Assembly: GCA_947095585.1 (NCBI GenBank)
Contig: OX352763.1
Location: 104,387,908 to 104,451,907 of the forward strand
Reading direction: 5' to 3'
Source of the DNA: Nephrocerus scutellatus
Taxonomy: Eukaryota; Arthropoda; Insecta; Diptera; Pipunculidae
DNA length: 64,000 bases
The translations under genes and the position numbers were made by a program. Below are positions 52,694 through 63,545 of this stretch, piece after piece. The notes under the pieces are model-generated. The model saw nothing but the letters and a program-made list of their open reading frames with translations, made no database searches and had not been told where the DNA came from. The first letter of the stretch is position 1. The number at the start of each line of letters is the position of its first letter.

Positions 52694-53860
52694 TCATTTG
52701 CTTGTTGGAATAGTCTCCAGAATTGTTGCCGTGAGGTTGCCAATGAAACTTTTCCAACGACGTGGAACATCGGATAGCCAATGTAGTACTATCATAGAAT
52801 CCGTCCATGCATACAACTCTATATTCGGGTAACATAAGGAATCAGTGCAAAATTTTATTAACTTACTCAGGAGAACTGCTCCACATAGCTCAAGTGCTAC
52901 TTTACTTTTTGCACAGATAATATTTACGGTAATATCGCCGGACTCGTTTATGGTTCGTAAATATATAACACTACCATATGCAGCTTCAGACGCATCACAG
53001 AATGCGTGCAACTGAAGATGACATGTACTTATTAATGTCGTCATACGTCGCGGAATTTGAATTTCCTCTAACTCCGGTAGTGAATTGTACAACGTGTTCC
53101 ATAAATTAGTGATGTGATGAGGTAGATCGGCATCCCACTCTAAGTTAAGTAGCCATATCTTCTGCAATATCATTTTGAAGATTATTATCGTTGGTGAGAG
53201 CCAACCTAATGGATCGTACACCTTGGATGCCGTTGATAATAATTTTCGCTTAGTCCAATTTAACTGCCTTTCACTGGTTTGTACCTTGAACGCAAATGTG
53301 TCTGATATGGAGTTATATATAATTCCCAACGTTTTGATCGATGAATCATCTTCTATTAATTTTGGTATATTCTTCACTTCGTGAGGGGAAAATGAGTCCA
53401 AGAATTCTTGTGAATTGGATTTCCATTTCCTCAAGTTGAACCCGCTTTGCTGTAAGATGTTGATCAATTGTTCCTTAAGTGCTACCGCTTCCTGAACACT
53501 TTCACATCCGGCGGTCAGCAAATCATCCATATAGAAATCATTGTTGATTACGCGTGTAGCAGTTGGATATTGTTGATGGGCATTCTCGGTTGATTTCTTA
53601 AGGGTTTTTACTGCTAAATATGGAGCACAAGCCATTCCATAGGTTACAGTATTTAACTTAAATGTTTTTATTGGTTCACTTGGATTTTCACGCCACAGGA
53701 TAAGTTGGAAATTCGCATCCTCGGGGTTCACAAGAATCTGCCTGTACATTTTTTCAATGTCAGCTACTATCGCAACTGCATACTTTCGAAAGTTTAAAAA
53801 TATTTTTGACAGATCAGTCTGTAAGCATGGTCCAATTTCCACTATGTCATTTAAGGACAT
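52694..53860 (-). pseudogene. BEL-1 reverse transcriptase and RNase H
   Basis: A 388-codon open frame: VADIEKMYRQILVNPEDANF, YGMACAPYLAVKTL, then FYMDDLLTAG with the catalytic YMDD at residues 110-113, then LNWTKRKLLSTASKVYDPLGW and RNase H with AFCDASEAAYGSVIYLR and WTDSMIVLHWL. All RT catalytic positions look intact. A one-base frameshift joins it upstream to the protease frame at about 53,880. Confidence 0.93.
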
Positions 53861-54720
53861 TCCCGAACTAGTTTTGCATGATGCATCAAAGACGACCCTG
53901 AGTTTAGTGGCACTGTATTTAGTGGGAGGTACTTCATGTGTCCTAATTCTATGTACTCCTTCATAAATGATTTGTACGATTCAAAAAATGCAGGCGCCTT
54001 CAAAAAACGTCTCTCCATTGTCAATAGACGTTGGTGTGCCGCTTCGTAAGAACTTCCTAAGGAAGGTGTTGGTATTTTGAACGGCAGCCTAACGACAAAT
54101 TGTCCATTTTTGTTTCTTACCGTTGTTTTTTCGTAGAACACCTCACACTCATGAGAAGAACCAACTGGAACTATTTGAGGCGTAATTTCTTCAACTTCCC
54201 AGAATTTTCTCATTTCATCATGTAAATCTTCATTTGATACTTGGTTTCGATTTGACGTGATATGTAAATTTGCTGAAATTGGCGATGGATTGTGGCACGA
54301 TCCGGCTACTAACCAGTCTAATTTTGAATATTGTAATATGGGTAAATCATCTACTAAGTGTCTTCTCGGTTCTAGTATATCAAAAAATACGTCGGCTCCG
54401 AGAAGCACATCAATTTTACTGGGCTTAAAGAATTGCGGATCTGCAAGCTCTAAATTCAACTTTGTATTATTTAATTGTATTGGATTAGTTGGTAATGAAT
54501 TTGTTATATTATTAATAATATGAGCCGTAACTTCTAAGTTGTAATTTTTGTTGATACGCGAATATATTGTCATATTGATTTTTCCTCGAGATCTTCCAGC
54601 TGGTGTGGATGCTAGACCGTATAGAGACAAAGTTGAAGAGCTTCGTTTGAGGCCTAGGCCTTGTGCACAAGATTCGGTCACAAATGACGTTTGTGAGCCA
54701 GAATCCAATAATGCTCAATA
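53851..54720 (-). pseudogene. BEL-1 aspartic protease and RT start
   Basis: After an in-frame TGA (about 54,718) the frame reads ALLDSGSQTSF, the retropepsin DSG triad, LGLKRSSSTLSLYGL, VLLGADVFF, then FWEVEEITPQ and RMERRFLKAPAFFESYKSFM-like RT lead-in. In Pao elements gag and pol form one frame, so the TGA is an inactivating change (or a readthrough site). Confidence 0.9.
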
Positions 54721-56134
54721 TGGATGGAGCTGATCAGCATGCGATTTGATGTAAATAATTGCAGTTGGTAGTACTGCATTTGTGGATGAATAGTGTGTGT
54801 GCATGACGTTTGTATTAATCGGGCCTTCTATGGATTGTGTTGGCACGCTAGCGTACTTTGTAGTGTACCTTGACGGCGCCGTTATGCAATGTATGCGTGT
54901 TGGCTGATCACCTGATGTTAAATTTGTGGATATATGGTGATTTGTCGCTGCTTCGTCGGAGCGTGGGACTTCATGCTGATATTTGTGAATTAGCGTGTGG
55001 TGTTGTTTGTTACAAATAAGACACAAAAATTTGGAAAAACATTTCTTACTTGTGTGACCGACCTTCAGACAATTGCGACACAAATTATTTTCGTTAATAA
55101 ATTGTATTCTGGAATCGATAATTTTATTTTTGAATACCGGACATTTGAATAGAGGGTGTGGCTGATTACAAGCTAAGCACTCCGATGTGGTAATGTTGTT
55201 AGCAATGACAAATGATTTCGCAGTGGATCTAGTACTGACCCTTTTAGTTGAATCACAAATTTCCAAGGCGTCACATCTTTTATTTAAAAATTCCAATAAA
55301 CCTTCGAACTTGGGAAAATTTGTACCAACAGATTCATGTGCCCATAGTTGTCTTGATTCATTGTCAATCTTATTTAACACTATTTGTATAAGCCATGGAT
55401 CGCGTATTTCAGCGTCCGGTCCCAGCGCACGAAGGCCACGAATTATTTCGTCCGATGCCTCAGCAACTCGTCGTAGCTCCTTCCCAATATTTTGTGTGCA
55501 TGGTTTTTGATCAAAAAAAGTCTGAATCAGTGAGGTCACAATTGGAGTCATTTTCTCATAACGATTGCAAACCTTGTCCCATGCTTCGACGTAGTTATTG
55601 TCAGTAATAGGCATATGCCTTATAAGCGCTGCTGCTTCTCCCGAAAGTAAACTCCTTAATATTTGCAATTTGTGAACGTTAGAAAGATTGTGATTGTTAT
55701 GCACTGTCGATCTATATAGATCACGAAAACACATTTATAATCACCAGCAAATTGTTCGATATTAATTTTCGGGAGGCGCATTTGTTGCGAGGTATTAACG
55801 CCTTCATAGAAGCTCTTCTGCTGATCGAGAAATTGTTCTAGTGTGGCGTTCAATTCGTGACTGTCCTTAACGAGATACATCAGCAGCACTCGCTCTGAGT
55901 AGCAGCGCATGTGTTGAAAAATATATGTCATCTGCAGCGTCTGTATTTGATGCATGCTGCGGGTCTTCACAGAGCTGTGCTTCAAAGTTGCTGAAGGATT
56001 GATATCTAATATCAAGAGCTTCTAGCCGCACCGTTTTCAATAGAAGTGTCTTCGGTAATGGTTTCACTAAACCGTTTTATATGAAGCATTTGGTTATACG
56101 CTCGGTCACGTAGCCTTACTAACCTATCACTCAT
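54721..56134 (-). pseudogene. BEL-1 gag
   Basis: ATG 56,134 starts MSDRLVRLRDRAYNQ; frame changes near 56,000 and 55,738 follow. The block LPKINIEQFAGDYK then CFRDLYRSTVHNN is the capsid start, with LQILRSLLSGEAAALI and VLNKIDNESRQLWAHE after it. The nucleocapsid shows CLACNQPHPLFKC, CRNCLKVGHTSKKC and CLICNKQHHTLIH knuckles. A two-base insertion at 55,735 is one of the breaks. Confidence 0.88.
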
Positions 56135-56305
56135 GATAATTTAACCTTGTGCGTCTTTCACCTTATAATTAATAGTGGTTCTACGACAAGTGAACTTCTT
56201 GCACACGCGGTTTTAAGTGAGGTTATATATGATATATTTATAATATCGTATATCGTATAATTATAATTAGGAATATTATACTTATCTGATATAATTGAGA
56301 TAGCT

Positions 56306-56323
56306 TCCCGGGTTTCGGCACCA
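56306..56323 (-). promoter_or_regulatory. BEL-1 primer-binding site
   Basis: TGGTGCCGAAACCCGGGA, five bases after the LTR end. Identical to the site at 34,081-34,098. Confidence 0.85.
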
Positions 56324-56328
56324 AAATA

Positions 56329-56616
56329 TTTGTCGACAATGAAAATATTTATTAAATTCACTTTATTAAATTAACTTCAAAAAACAACTTTATTTTAAAT
56401 TGACGAAAAAATTGTAAGAACAATACAAAATGGTTACTGCTTGGCAAGAAGTATAAAAGCGAATAATCTTTTCTACAATTCTACTTATAATGTGCAGTGA
56501 AGCTGGTTACAATTCAAGGTTTTTTTTAAACAAAAGGTACAATGCAATCAGAAAGTTTGATACTGTAAATTATTATAAGAAAGTTTGATACTGTAAATTA
56601 TTATATTTTACCAACA
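56329..56616 (-). repeat. BEL-1 5' LTR
   Basis: It differs from the 3' LTR by two substitutions (CTATTC versus CTTTTC; CTTAAAA versus CTTATAA) and one A in a run. This indicates a recent insertion. Confidence 0.92.
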
Positions 56617-57916
56617 CACCGTAGCTTGGAAGTCCAGCCAACACCGTGTCTTCCTGAGGCTGACGCATATCAATCAGAGCCATAACCGATGTTTGTACCG
56701 GGATTGAGTCGAGTATAAGTTGGGTTGAGCTGATGACAGGTTGAGATAAGTCGAAAAGTGATGGAGCTGATGAAATGTGCGCAAGTTCAACGTCGTTGTC
56801 AATCTGTGGCTCTGCATAAGCGTCTTGCACGATGTTTTCCTTGACAGTGACTTCAATATAGTCGAGAGTAAATGCCGTATTCTTCGAGCCCGTGGCGCGC
56901 TTGCAAATGTGGAAAATTTCATCGAATGTACTGCACTCGATGATACATGCTCGGCCGTTTACGTTTACTGCAGATGCACCTTTGGGTGGAACAGGTTGTC
57001 AATTTTCATGACGGCGTAACTTCATGTTGGCAATCAAAACTCCCGCTGAATCGCTGTTAAAAAGTGTCTGCAAGTCAACCGAAAGGGGAACTCCCGGAAC
57101 ATCTGCATGATTCTTGCGATCATTGAGGCTGCCGTAGACCGACGGATCATGTTCGTAGTCAATCGAGAATCCGACGCCGAACATTACAATATCATTACGA
57201 ACGGCATTAAAGTTATTTACAAGAAGAAATCCTCTCGGTGGAATCTTGATGTTGCTGTGCTCTGACAACAAACGAACCGTATCGTAAAGTCTATCTGATT
57301 CGATCAAGTTTCCATTGATGGTGTTAGAATCCCGCTGTGAAGGTGGCATAATGGTTGATCGAAGAATTGCTCCGATTGCCATAGCGCAATACTGTTTTAC
57401 TGCGTTTTTATTAAACATCGCATTTCCCTGATTCCACTGACCAAGGATAATCGTCGAGTATTCGTTGATTGATATTCGACTTGGAAGAGGTGCTGGAGTT
57501 GGCTGAACTCTAACGAAGCTGGTGACATCCAGGTGAGTGCTTGCCGTGACATTCTGCACGTCGTGATACAGCGGATAATTTTTTTTCAGCCACTCAATAG
57601 TAATTCTCACATATCGCGGGAAATTGTAAACTCGCGTGTAATGTCAAGATTCTCAAGCGTTTCGGTGATAAAGACCAAACCGGCAGAATCAGGCGAACGA
57701 GGCAGTTTCGTTGACAACTTCTCAGTGACCTCAAAGATGTCTTGTGCGAACAGAACTGCTTCTTCTTTGAAGCCGTACTGACCGAAGACGTCATTAAATT
57801 TGACGATTTTTAAAAATGGAATGATGCGTGACAGCAATCGGATCTCCACTTGAGTGAGAACTGCGAGGAATCATGCCTGGGTTGAGATTGTTCCAATAAG
57901 CCTTCGCCGGATGCAT
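56617..57916 (-). pseudogene. Helitron protein N-terminal region
   Basis: ATG 57,916 reads MHPAKAYWNNLNPGMIP, then after a one-base shift LTQVEIRLLSRIIPFLKIVKF, QYGFKEEAVLFAQDIFEVTE and LPRSPDSAGLVFI, matching the DUF6570-type domain before Helitron Rep. Frame 57,610-56,999 gives WLKKNYPLYHDV, FNKNAVKQYCAMAIGAIL and PPRGFLLVNNFNAVRND. The last piece (56,830-56,624) ends in VLAGLPSYG, where BEL-1 is inserted; the Rep frame resumes at 50,669. Confidence 0.75.
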
Positions 57917-58113
57917 TGTTTATTTTATAAAAAGTCAGTTTTTAGACTCTAACTCCGTCAAAGTGGGAGGTATTTACTATATGTTTGGCATTTTCGATTG
58001 TAAATTAAATAAAATATTCGCAAAATTGAACTTTAAAATATAGCTCGTAAACAAATTTTTCAACTCAAAAGTTCAGACGCCATTGGGACGGTCATTTTGG
58101 AGGTTAGTATTGA

Positions 58114-58619
58114 CACTTGCTGGAAAAGTAATCGCCAATTAGAAAATAACTTTTTTTTTATGAGATTTGAAAACCAGCACAGTTTTATATTAATTGGAGC
58201 AAATATTAAAACTTTGCAAATTTTTAAATTCAAATAAATAACAAAAGAAAAACTCGAATTTACTCACTATTGACAGCAAGCAGTCCAAACGGGAGTGAGA
58301 TTGTTCGCGAAAATGAAATGAAATATAGATGCCATATAGAGAGAAAGCCGCTGGATAAAAAATTGGCGACCACAAGTGCTGCCAGTGCGTATTTCGTCAA
58401 TACTATCTGACTGGATATAAAAACACATTTATAAGTAAAATTAGTCAATTATTTGTCTTGTCTTGGAACTTCAGTCGAAGGTTATATTTTTGTATTACCT
58501 CATAATGAAAATAATTCTTAAAAACTATCAGAAATTGCAATTTGAGAAATTTACATAAAAATACAGCTATTATGTATGGTAACTGCAAACGTTAAACATT
58601 AATGTCAAAGCATACTCTA
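58114..58619. other. No recognisable gene
   Basis: AT-rich flank of the Helitron. A 62-codon minus ORF lacks a domain. Confidence 0.35.
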
Positions 58620-59510
58620 CACCAGTCGATGAATCGGTTGTACGAACAAAACGTATCGATTCGAAATTTTCATTTTTGAGGACTGTAGTTTAATATTCTA
58701 TCTTTTCCTAAAATACGGAACCGCCACTTAAGCACACCCATGCATATTTCCACGCAATTTCTTGGAGCGTCTTCCGATTTGTTTGACGGTTGTCTAATAG
58801 GAGTCATAAGCCAAGGTCGTTGTTCGTATCCACTATCGCCTGAAAATGAAAATTACATTTCAATAATGTTGTAAGGCAAGATTTATAAAAATTTAACTAT
58901 TAATTCACATTTTCATGAAAGCGCATTAAATGCGATCGTATTTTGCTATTTTCAAATAGGGATGAGCCGTGTCTTTGAATCTGGTATTGACGTTTAAAAT
59001 TTTTAAATTATTGTCACAAATCTACAAAAAAAGAAACAACCAACAATTAATGAATAATGCTCTTCCTTACTCTCATATTCGCTATTTGGACATTTTTGGT
59101 ATGCGCCTTTTTTCTTTTGCTATAACAGATAGGCATGTTTGGTTCCACTTCTTGGTGTGGTTTTTCTATTTTAATATGAGTGCAGTCAATTGCACCGATT
59201 ACTCCTGGGAATCCAAATTTATTATCATAAATAAATCATAAACATATCTTACCATTAGCTACGACGCTTAGAAAAGCGAGCACCTGTAAATGGTTAGGAA
59301 TCGCAGTGATTCTATGTGCAACTCTTAATGATGGTGTATTTGCTCAATCAACGATATCAAGTAATGTTTTGGCAACCTAAAACGGCTTTCAAAGCAATGC
59401 TCCAACACGTCGAATGGATTTTGTGTATCTCTCAAACGAAGTCGATTAATTCTTTACTTCTTTACTCGTACATCTTCCTCAATTTCATTCATTATAAATG
59501 CTCGTATCAT
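58620..59510 (-). pseudogene. PIF/Harbinger transposase (Harbinger-3)
   Basis: ATG 59,510 reads IRAFIMNEIEEDVRVKK, stop, RINRLRLRDTQNPFDV and ESRFRLPKHYLISLIEQI. A shift then gives RVAHRITAIPNHLQVLAFLS, the GFPGVIGAIDCTHIKIEKPH block with the first Asp, KRKKAHTKNV, and at 58,840-58,660 GDSGYEQRPWLMTP, NCVEICMGVLKWRFRILGKD. Order and motifs are those of HARBI1-like proteins. The SVHD segment and the HNIC end are missing. Confidence 0.8.
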
Positions 59511-59837
59511 GACTCAATATAAATAATCGAAAGCAACACTGTTAATAATTATGAATATTAAGATTATTGATATTGTAGAACATAATACGAAGTTAAAAAA
59601 CGTTTTTATTATAAACCTCTTTATTTAACAAAATTCAAAAAATTACTAATTTTAATATTCATTTCAATTTGTTGTATTTCCGAGGTGGAAACTGAATGTT
59701 AAAACACAACACATATGATAATACTCTTTATTAATAATAATTATATTTAGAATTCAATGGATTACTACGTGCACACAACATTGCTCGTCTTTCTCTACTA
59801 CGACCACACCCTTGCTTTTGTTTAGCGAGATGGATGC

Positions 59838-60105
59838 AAAACCTTCTCTATAGAAAGCCCAACTGTTCCGATCGTACACAGATACATGCTTAGATTTCGA
59901 CCAAACGTATTTGTATTAGTAATCAATTAAAGAGCAAAATCCATATAAAATTTTTCTGTTTCCCACTACCACATCTTACGTTTCTCGCTTTTTGCGACTG
60001 CTAATTTTTTGTACACTGTATTCACATCCCACAAACACACATGCGTTTGGTGTTGGTTTACAGCATTAGTATGCGTACAGTTGGGCTTTCTATAGAGAAG
60101 GTTTT
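59838..60105. repeat. 29 bp perfect inverted repeat, 209 bp loop
   Basis: AAAACCTTCTCTATAGAAAG continuing to CCCAACTGT (59,838-59,866) is the exact reverse complement of 60,077-60,105. Weaker pairing extends outward (TGCACACAAC near 59,770 versus GTGTGTGCAG near 60,138), so this may be a foldback MITE of about 380 bp. Confidence 0.75.
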
Positions 60106-60559
60106 GGATGGATGTACAAACATAAAGTATCGTGTGTGTGCAGGGTTGCCAACACAATTTAACAAGAAAACATTTTTTCACAACAACTTGTTATACAAAA
60201 ATAACCATAGATACCATTTTTACAAGTGACTTGATTATATCTTTTCTGTAGTTTTTTATTATGATGTGGTTTCACCAAAATACCTAATTAAATTTTGTTG
60301 ACGACACGTTATTTTTTGTAATAAAACATAAAGTTGACATTTAGTTTTATCTTGCTGAGTTTGCTGACAACGTGGTAAAAAAATTTACAGGATTCGATTT
60401 AAGAGTGTCAAGATAAATAAAATGTGTACTTATTCGGAGAATCAGGGTACTGATCAAATATTATTTTTGCAATATATTTTTTTCGGTCGGTTGAAGCGAC
60501 TTGAACAAGTCATTCCTGCTCGGCCGCCGCCAAATTTGTAACGTTTGTTGCTTGTGTTA

Positions 60560-60720
60560 CGCTAGCCGGAAACCCAGGGTTCGCGGCATCGGTAAGGAGT
60601 TACAAATTAAGATAAGTTTTTTTGGTGTATTTTTATTTATGATGATTTTTTTTATTTATTTTTCTTTCTTTTTTTCTTTCTGGACAATGGCGGCATATAA
60701 CGACTTATAACACTTAACAA
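60560..60720. repeat. LTR-like motif shared with 11,620-11,725
   Basis: ACCCAGGGTTCG, GAGTTACAAATTA and a following T-rich tract match the first site. The sequence after it (60,740-60,970) contains GATTCGCGC and CGACTCTCGG strings, with no gene. Confidence 0.4.
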
Positions 60721-61320
60721 TGACTGTGATTACATATAAAACTACTTGCTAGGGAGGAGTTGAGACGAGTGGCGACGTATTGTCGGTAGAATTGAGACGG
60801 CACTGCGTGGTAACTTTCACCAGAAGCTCGGTATAAACGGGGTAAGAGGGGCGAATGAGAGTCGGTCGATTCGCGCAGCTTATTCGACTCTCGGAAAGGG
60901 AAGCGTGATCGCGATAGTCAAACGAGAGCGGTGCGATTCGCGCTCTTCCTTTGACAACCAGCAAAGTAACGTGGTTTCTATGGAACCTTGAAAGAACGGA
61001 AAGTTCGTTAGGTCACCGGGCTAAGCGATTTGCTCTATTGGCCAAAGAAAATATGTTTATAATATAATTTATGCACTAGGTTGGGGTGGTGAAGTTGGTG
61101 ACTTCCTCACTTTTGTTGAGGCTTTCCGCCTGGTGTATCACTCGTTATTTTTGTAAATCCGGTGGGAATTATGTCGGTATGCGAAAGGAAAAATTTTAAA
61201 GACTTGTAAAGTAGCTATGGTTGCTGTTGGTAGGTTTTTGCCTGTTTCGACTTGGTAATTCCCACCCAGCGGTTATCAGTCGGCGCTTTTGTCTTAACTA
61301 TTATTATTATAATTATTTTT

Positions 61321-61630
61321 CGGTGGGCGCCGTGGCTCAGTTGTAGTGCACATGGCTGCTGCGCAGGATGTTCAGGTTCGAATCCCAGCAACACCAAAAA
61401 GTATTTTTCACAGTGTCCCACCTCGCGAATGGGTGACAAACGTTCCGAGAGTAATTAATACCTTGTCACGGAAAGCTTCTGAATTCGCCGTTTGGATCCG
61501 GCCTTAAATTGTAGGTCCCTTCCATTTGTGTCCAAAAATTAACATGTGCAGCACAAATGGTTGCGAGAAGTTAGGCCTTGGACAGCAATGGTCTGTAAAT
61601 TAATAGCGGACGAGAAAAATCCAACTGTCT
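61321..61630 (+). repeat. tRNA-derived SINE, well-preserved copy
   Basis: The head reads GGGCGCCGTGGCTCAGTTGT with an A box (TGGCTCAGTTGTAGTGC, 61,332-61,348), 25 bases later a B box (GGTTCGAATCCC, 61,375-61,386), then a tRNA-unrelated body with CCACCTCGCGAATGGGTGAC, CACGGAAAGCTTCTGAATTC, CCTTCCATTTGTGT and TTAGGCCTTGGACAGC. The 3' acceptor strand does not pair, so it is not a tRNA gene. RNA polymerase III would use the internal boxes; LINE enzymes would mobilise it. A second copy is at 35,060. Confidence 0.85.
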
Positions 61631-61634
61631 GAGA

Positions 61635-63325
61635 GTTTTTTTTTTGCAGGTTTTATGCAATTTTTTTGAATTTATAATTATACATAGGGTTTGTAATGGA
61701 ATTGATATATACAATGTTTATGTGACGCTAAACAAATGCTAGTCATGTGTACAATGACAAGCTTCGTTACACTCTTATGAGCGCAGTTCGTTTTCATATT
61801 GTCGAGCTTAAGGCACAAATGAAGAGCTTGTGGTAAGGTAGTTGGTTAACGGATACTAAGTAACCTGGGAAAATCACCATTTAATCCTTAAATGAAAGTG
61901 TTAAGAGCTATTTCAATGTTGTTTGTAAAGTCGATAGGTTTTTCTATATCATATGGCATCAATAAAATGGTTATTTTTTTGTTTTACTACTGTGCAACCA
62001 ACAACCAACTCACTAATTTGTCGTATTAGGTTGGGATAGTGGATTTTGTAGAGTAGGAGTAGAAATTCAACGTGTATTTTTCGGCACAGGAAGAAAGTTA
62101 CACACCGAATATTGGCAATGGTTAGCACAGATTAAACGCGTATGGGTTCTTAGCCACGCAGTGAGTGCCAGTTAATCACTACACTACACTTTAAAATAAA
62201 AATATATTTTTTTAGAGCAGATTGCTCTGACTTTTATTCTATGATTCCAGTTTTTCAACTGACTTAAAAATAATATACCTTGCATTCGCATTCACATAGA
62301 TATTAATTTATTGCTGATTTAGAAATAATTTACATTTATTGCAAAATGAATTTCGATGGAAATTTACTTCATGAAGACAAACAAGCCAGACGCTTGGTCA
62401 GCATTTCCGTTGGGTCAGCACTCGTGTTGACGTTAACTTATACACAAAAAAAAAATATTTTTTCTGTCTAGACAGGCTCAAGACAAATTCATTAATTCAC
62501 AAATTAATTAATAAAAAAAAAAAATAGCAAAAGTTCACAAATTTACACTTGTGATTACTTATTTACTTAAAACAATTATATTCCAGTAATATTCTCTTAG
62601 GTGGTACCTCTATCTGCTTGCAAGTACTTTTCAACTTGTCTGGTTGAATTCCAAATAATAACATATTAACTGCGATTAAGCTTCGTGATATTTATAGTAA
62701 GTCAAAAGCTTCGCAAAGGTTCTAATATTTTCTACTGTTTTCTATTTGAACAACTTATAGTGCGCCAGATCACTCTGGTAGATTCCTTATGTAATGTATA
62801 ATGGGTATAGCACGAGCTGGCAGGATCTCCTTGTAATGTATGCCAGCTATTGATGGTAACTTGGCAGGGTCGCCATGTAAAGATTAGTAACTGTAACGCT
62901 ATTGCTGATTGAAACGCTAGGAGCAATTTAGGGCTTTATTTCCATGTACTGTATAATGCTCCTTGATGTCTAGTAACGGGTTCCACTAGTCAAGGCTATT
63001 ACGCCAGAGACTTGAACCTTTGGGGCAATTTCCTGCTCTCAAGGTGGGAATTCAACTAGAGGTTCCTGCTAATGCCTTTACTGTTTAAGGCTCGCAAGCC
63101 TAAGAAAACACTGGTGGTATTGCTTTTGCTTTCTAGTCTGAAGTTCGAACTAGAAGTGATTTTTATTTGATTCTTGTTGCTTATTTATAGGTAGTCAAAG
63201 ACTTAAAACATACTACACAATTTAATAAGAATACATAGAAAAGTATACACATGTATACTAGGTAGATCGATTAGTGCTGGTCAGCATTTTGGCATTATTG
63301 CATACCAATATGCCGAACATTCTTA
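61635..63325. other. Stretch without recognised genes
   Basis: Only short A-runs (62,445 and 62,513) and ordinary AT-rich sequence. No coding frame with a domain. Confidence 0.4.
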
Positions 63326-63329
63326 ATTG

Positions 63330-63545
63330 CTTCAGGTCGCTTGCCTATATATTGCTGATGTGACATATTTACCAGCACAGGCAAGTGACCTACATTGTTT
63401 ATAATTTTATTGCATGTTCGGTCAACGTCATACACCGCAAGGGTAAGTGACCGAACGTTATTTACTTTTTTTATGATCAGCGCTCGCTCGCCTATAATGC
63501 TTTCTATGCATTTTGTTTGTTGTCATAGGCTAACGACCGCCTCAT
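63330..63545. repeat. Second copy of the 1281-1500 repeat family
   Basis: AGGTCGCTTGCCTATATATT, GTGACATATTTACCAGCACA and CATAGGCTAACGACCGCC match the order at 1281-1500. Inner strings CGCTCGCTCGCCTATAATGC and AAGTGACC form short inverted repeats. Confidence 0.4.

Larger units (their letters stand above)
50677..56616 (-). mobile_element. BEL/Pao LTR retrotransposon, recent (BEL-1)
   Basis: LTRs at 50,677-50,963 and 56,329-56,616 differ at about three positions. CACCGTA at 50,670-50,676 and 56,617-56,623 is a 7 bp duplication (shorter if the LTR begins at TG). The PBS TGGTGCCGAAACCCGGGA lies at 56,323-56,306, and a purine-rich GTGTGGGAGTA is before the 3' LTR. Gag, protease, RT, RNase H and integrase occur in BEL/Pao order. 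Despite young LTRs, the single gag-pol frame is broken by one stop and about eight frameshifts. Confidence 0.92.
45285..58113 (-). mobile_element. Helitron, split by two BEL/Pao retrotransposons
   Basis: Coding pieces with Helitron-specific order: N-terminal region (57,916-56,617), HUH Rep (50,669-49,500), linker (49,416-48,661), Pif1-type helicase (48,600-47,627, ending 45,458-45,431). The 3' end has a hairpin, 11 bases, then CTAG followed by T. BEL-1 (50,677-56,616) and BEL-2 (45,459-47,626) interrupt it with target duplications, and the protein frame resumes past each. Without them it is about 4.7 kb. The 5' end at 58,113 (TCAATACTAACC, preceded by G rather than A) is a guess. Helitrons move by rolling-circle replication; this copy lacks Walker A and has many frameshifts. 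Confidence 0.85.

Noticed and set aside
61321..61395. Possible tRNA gene
   Set aside because: A and B boxes are present but the acceptor stem does not pair and a long shared body follows, so it is a SINE head.
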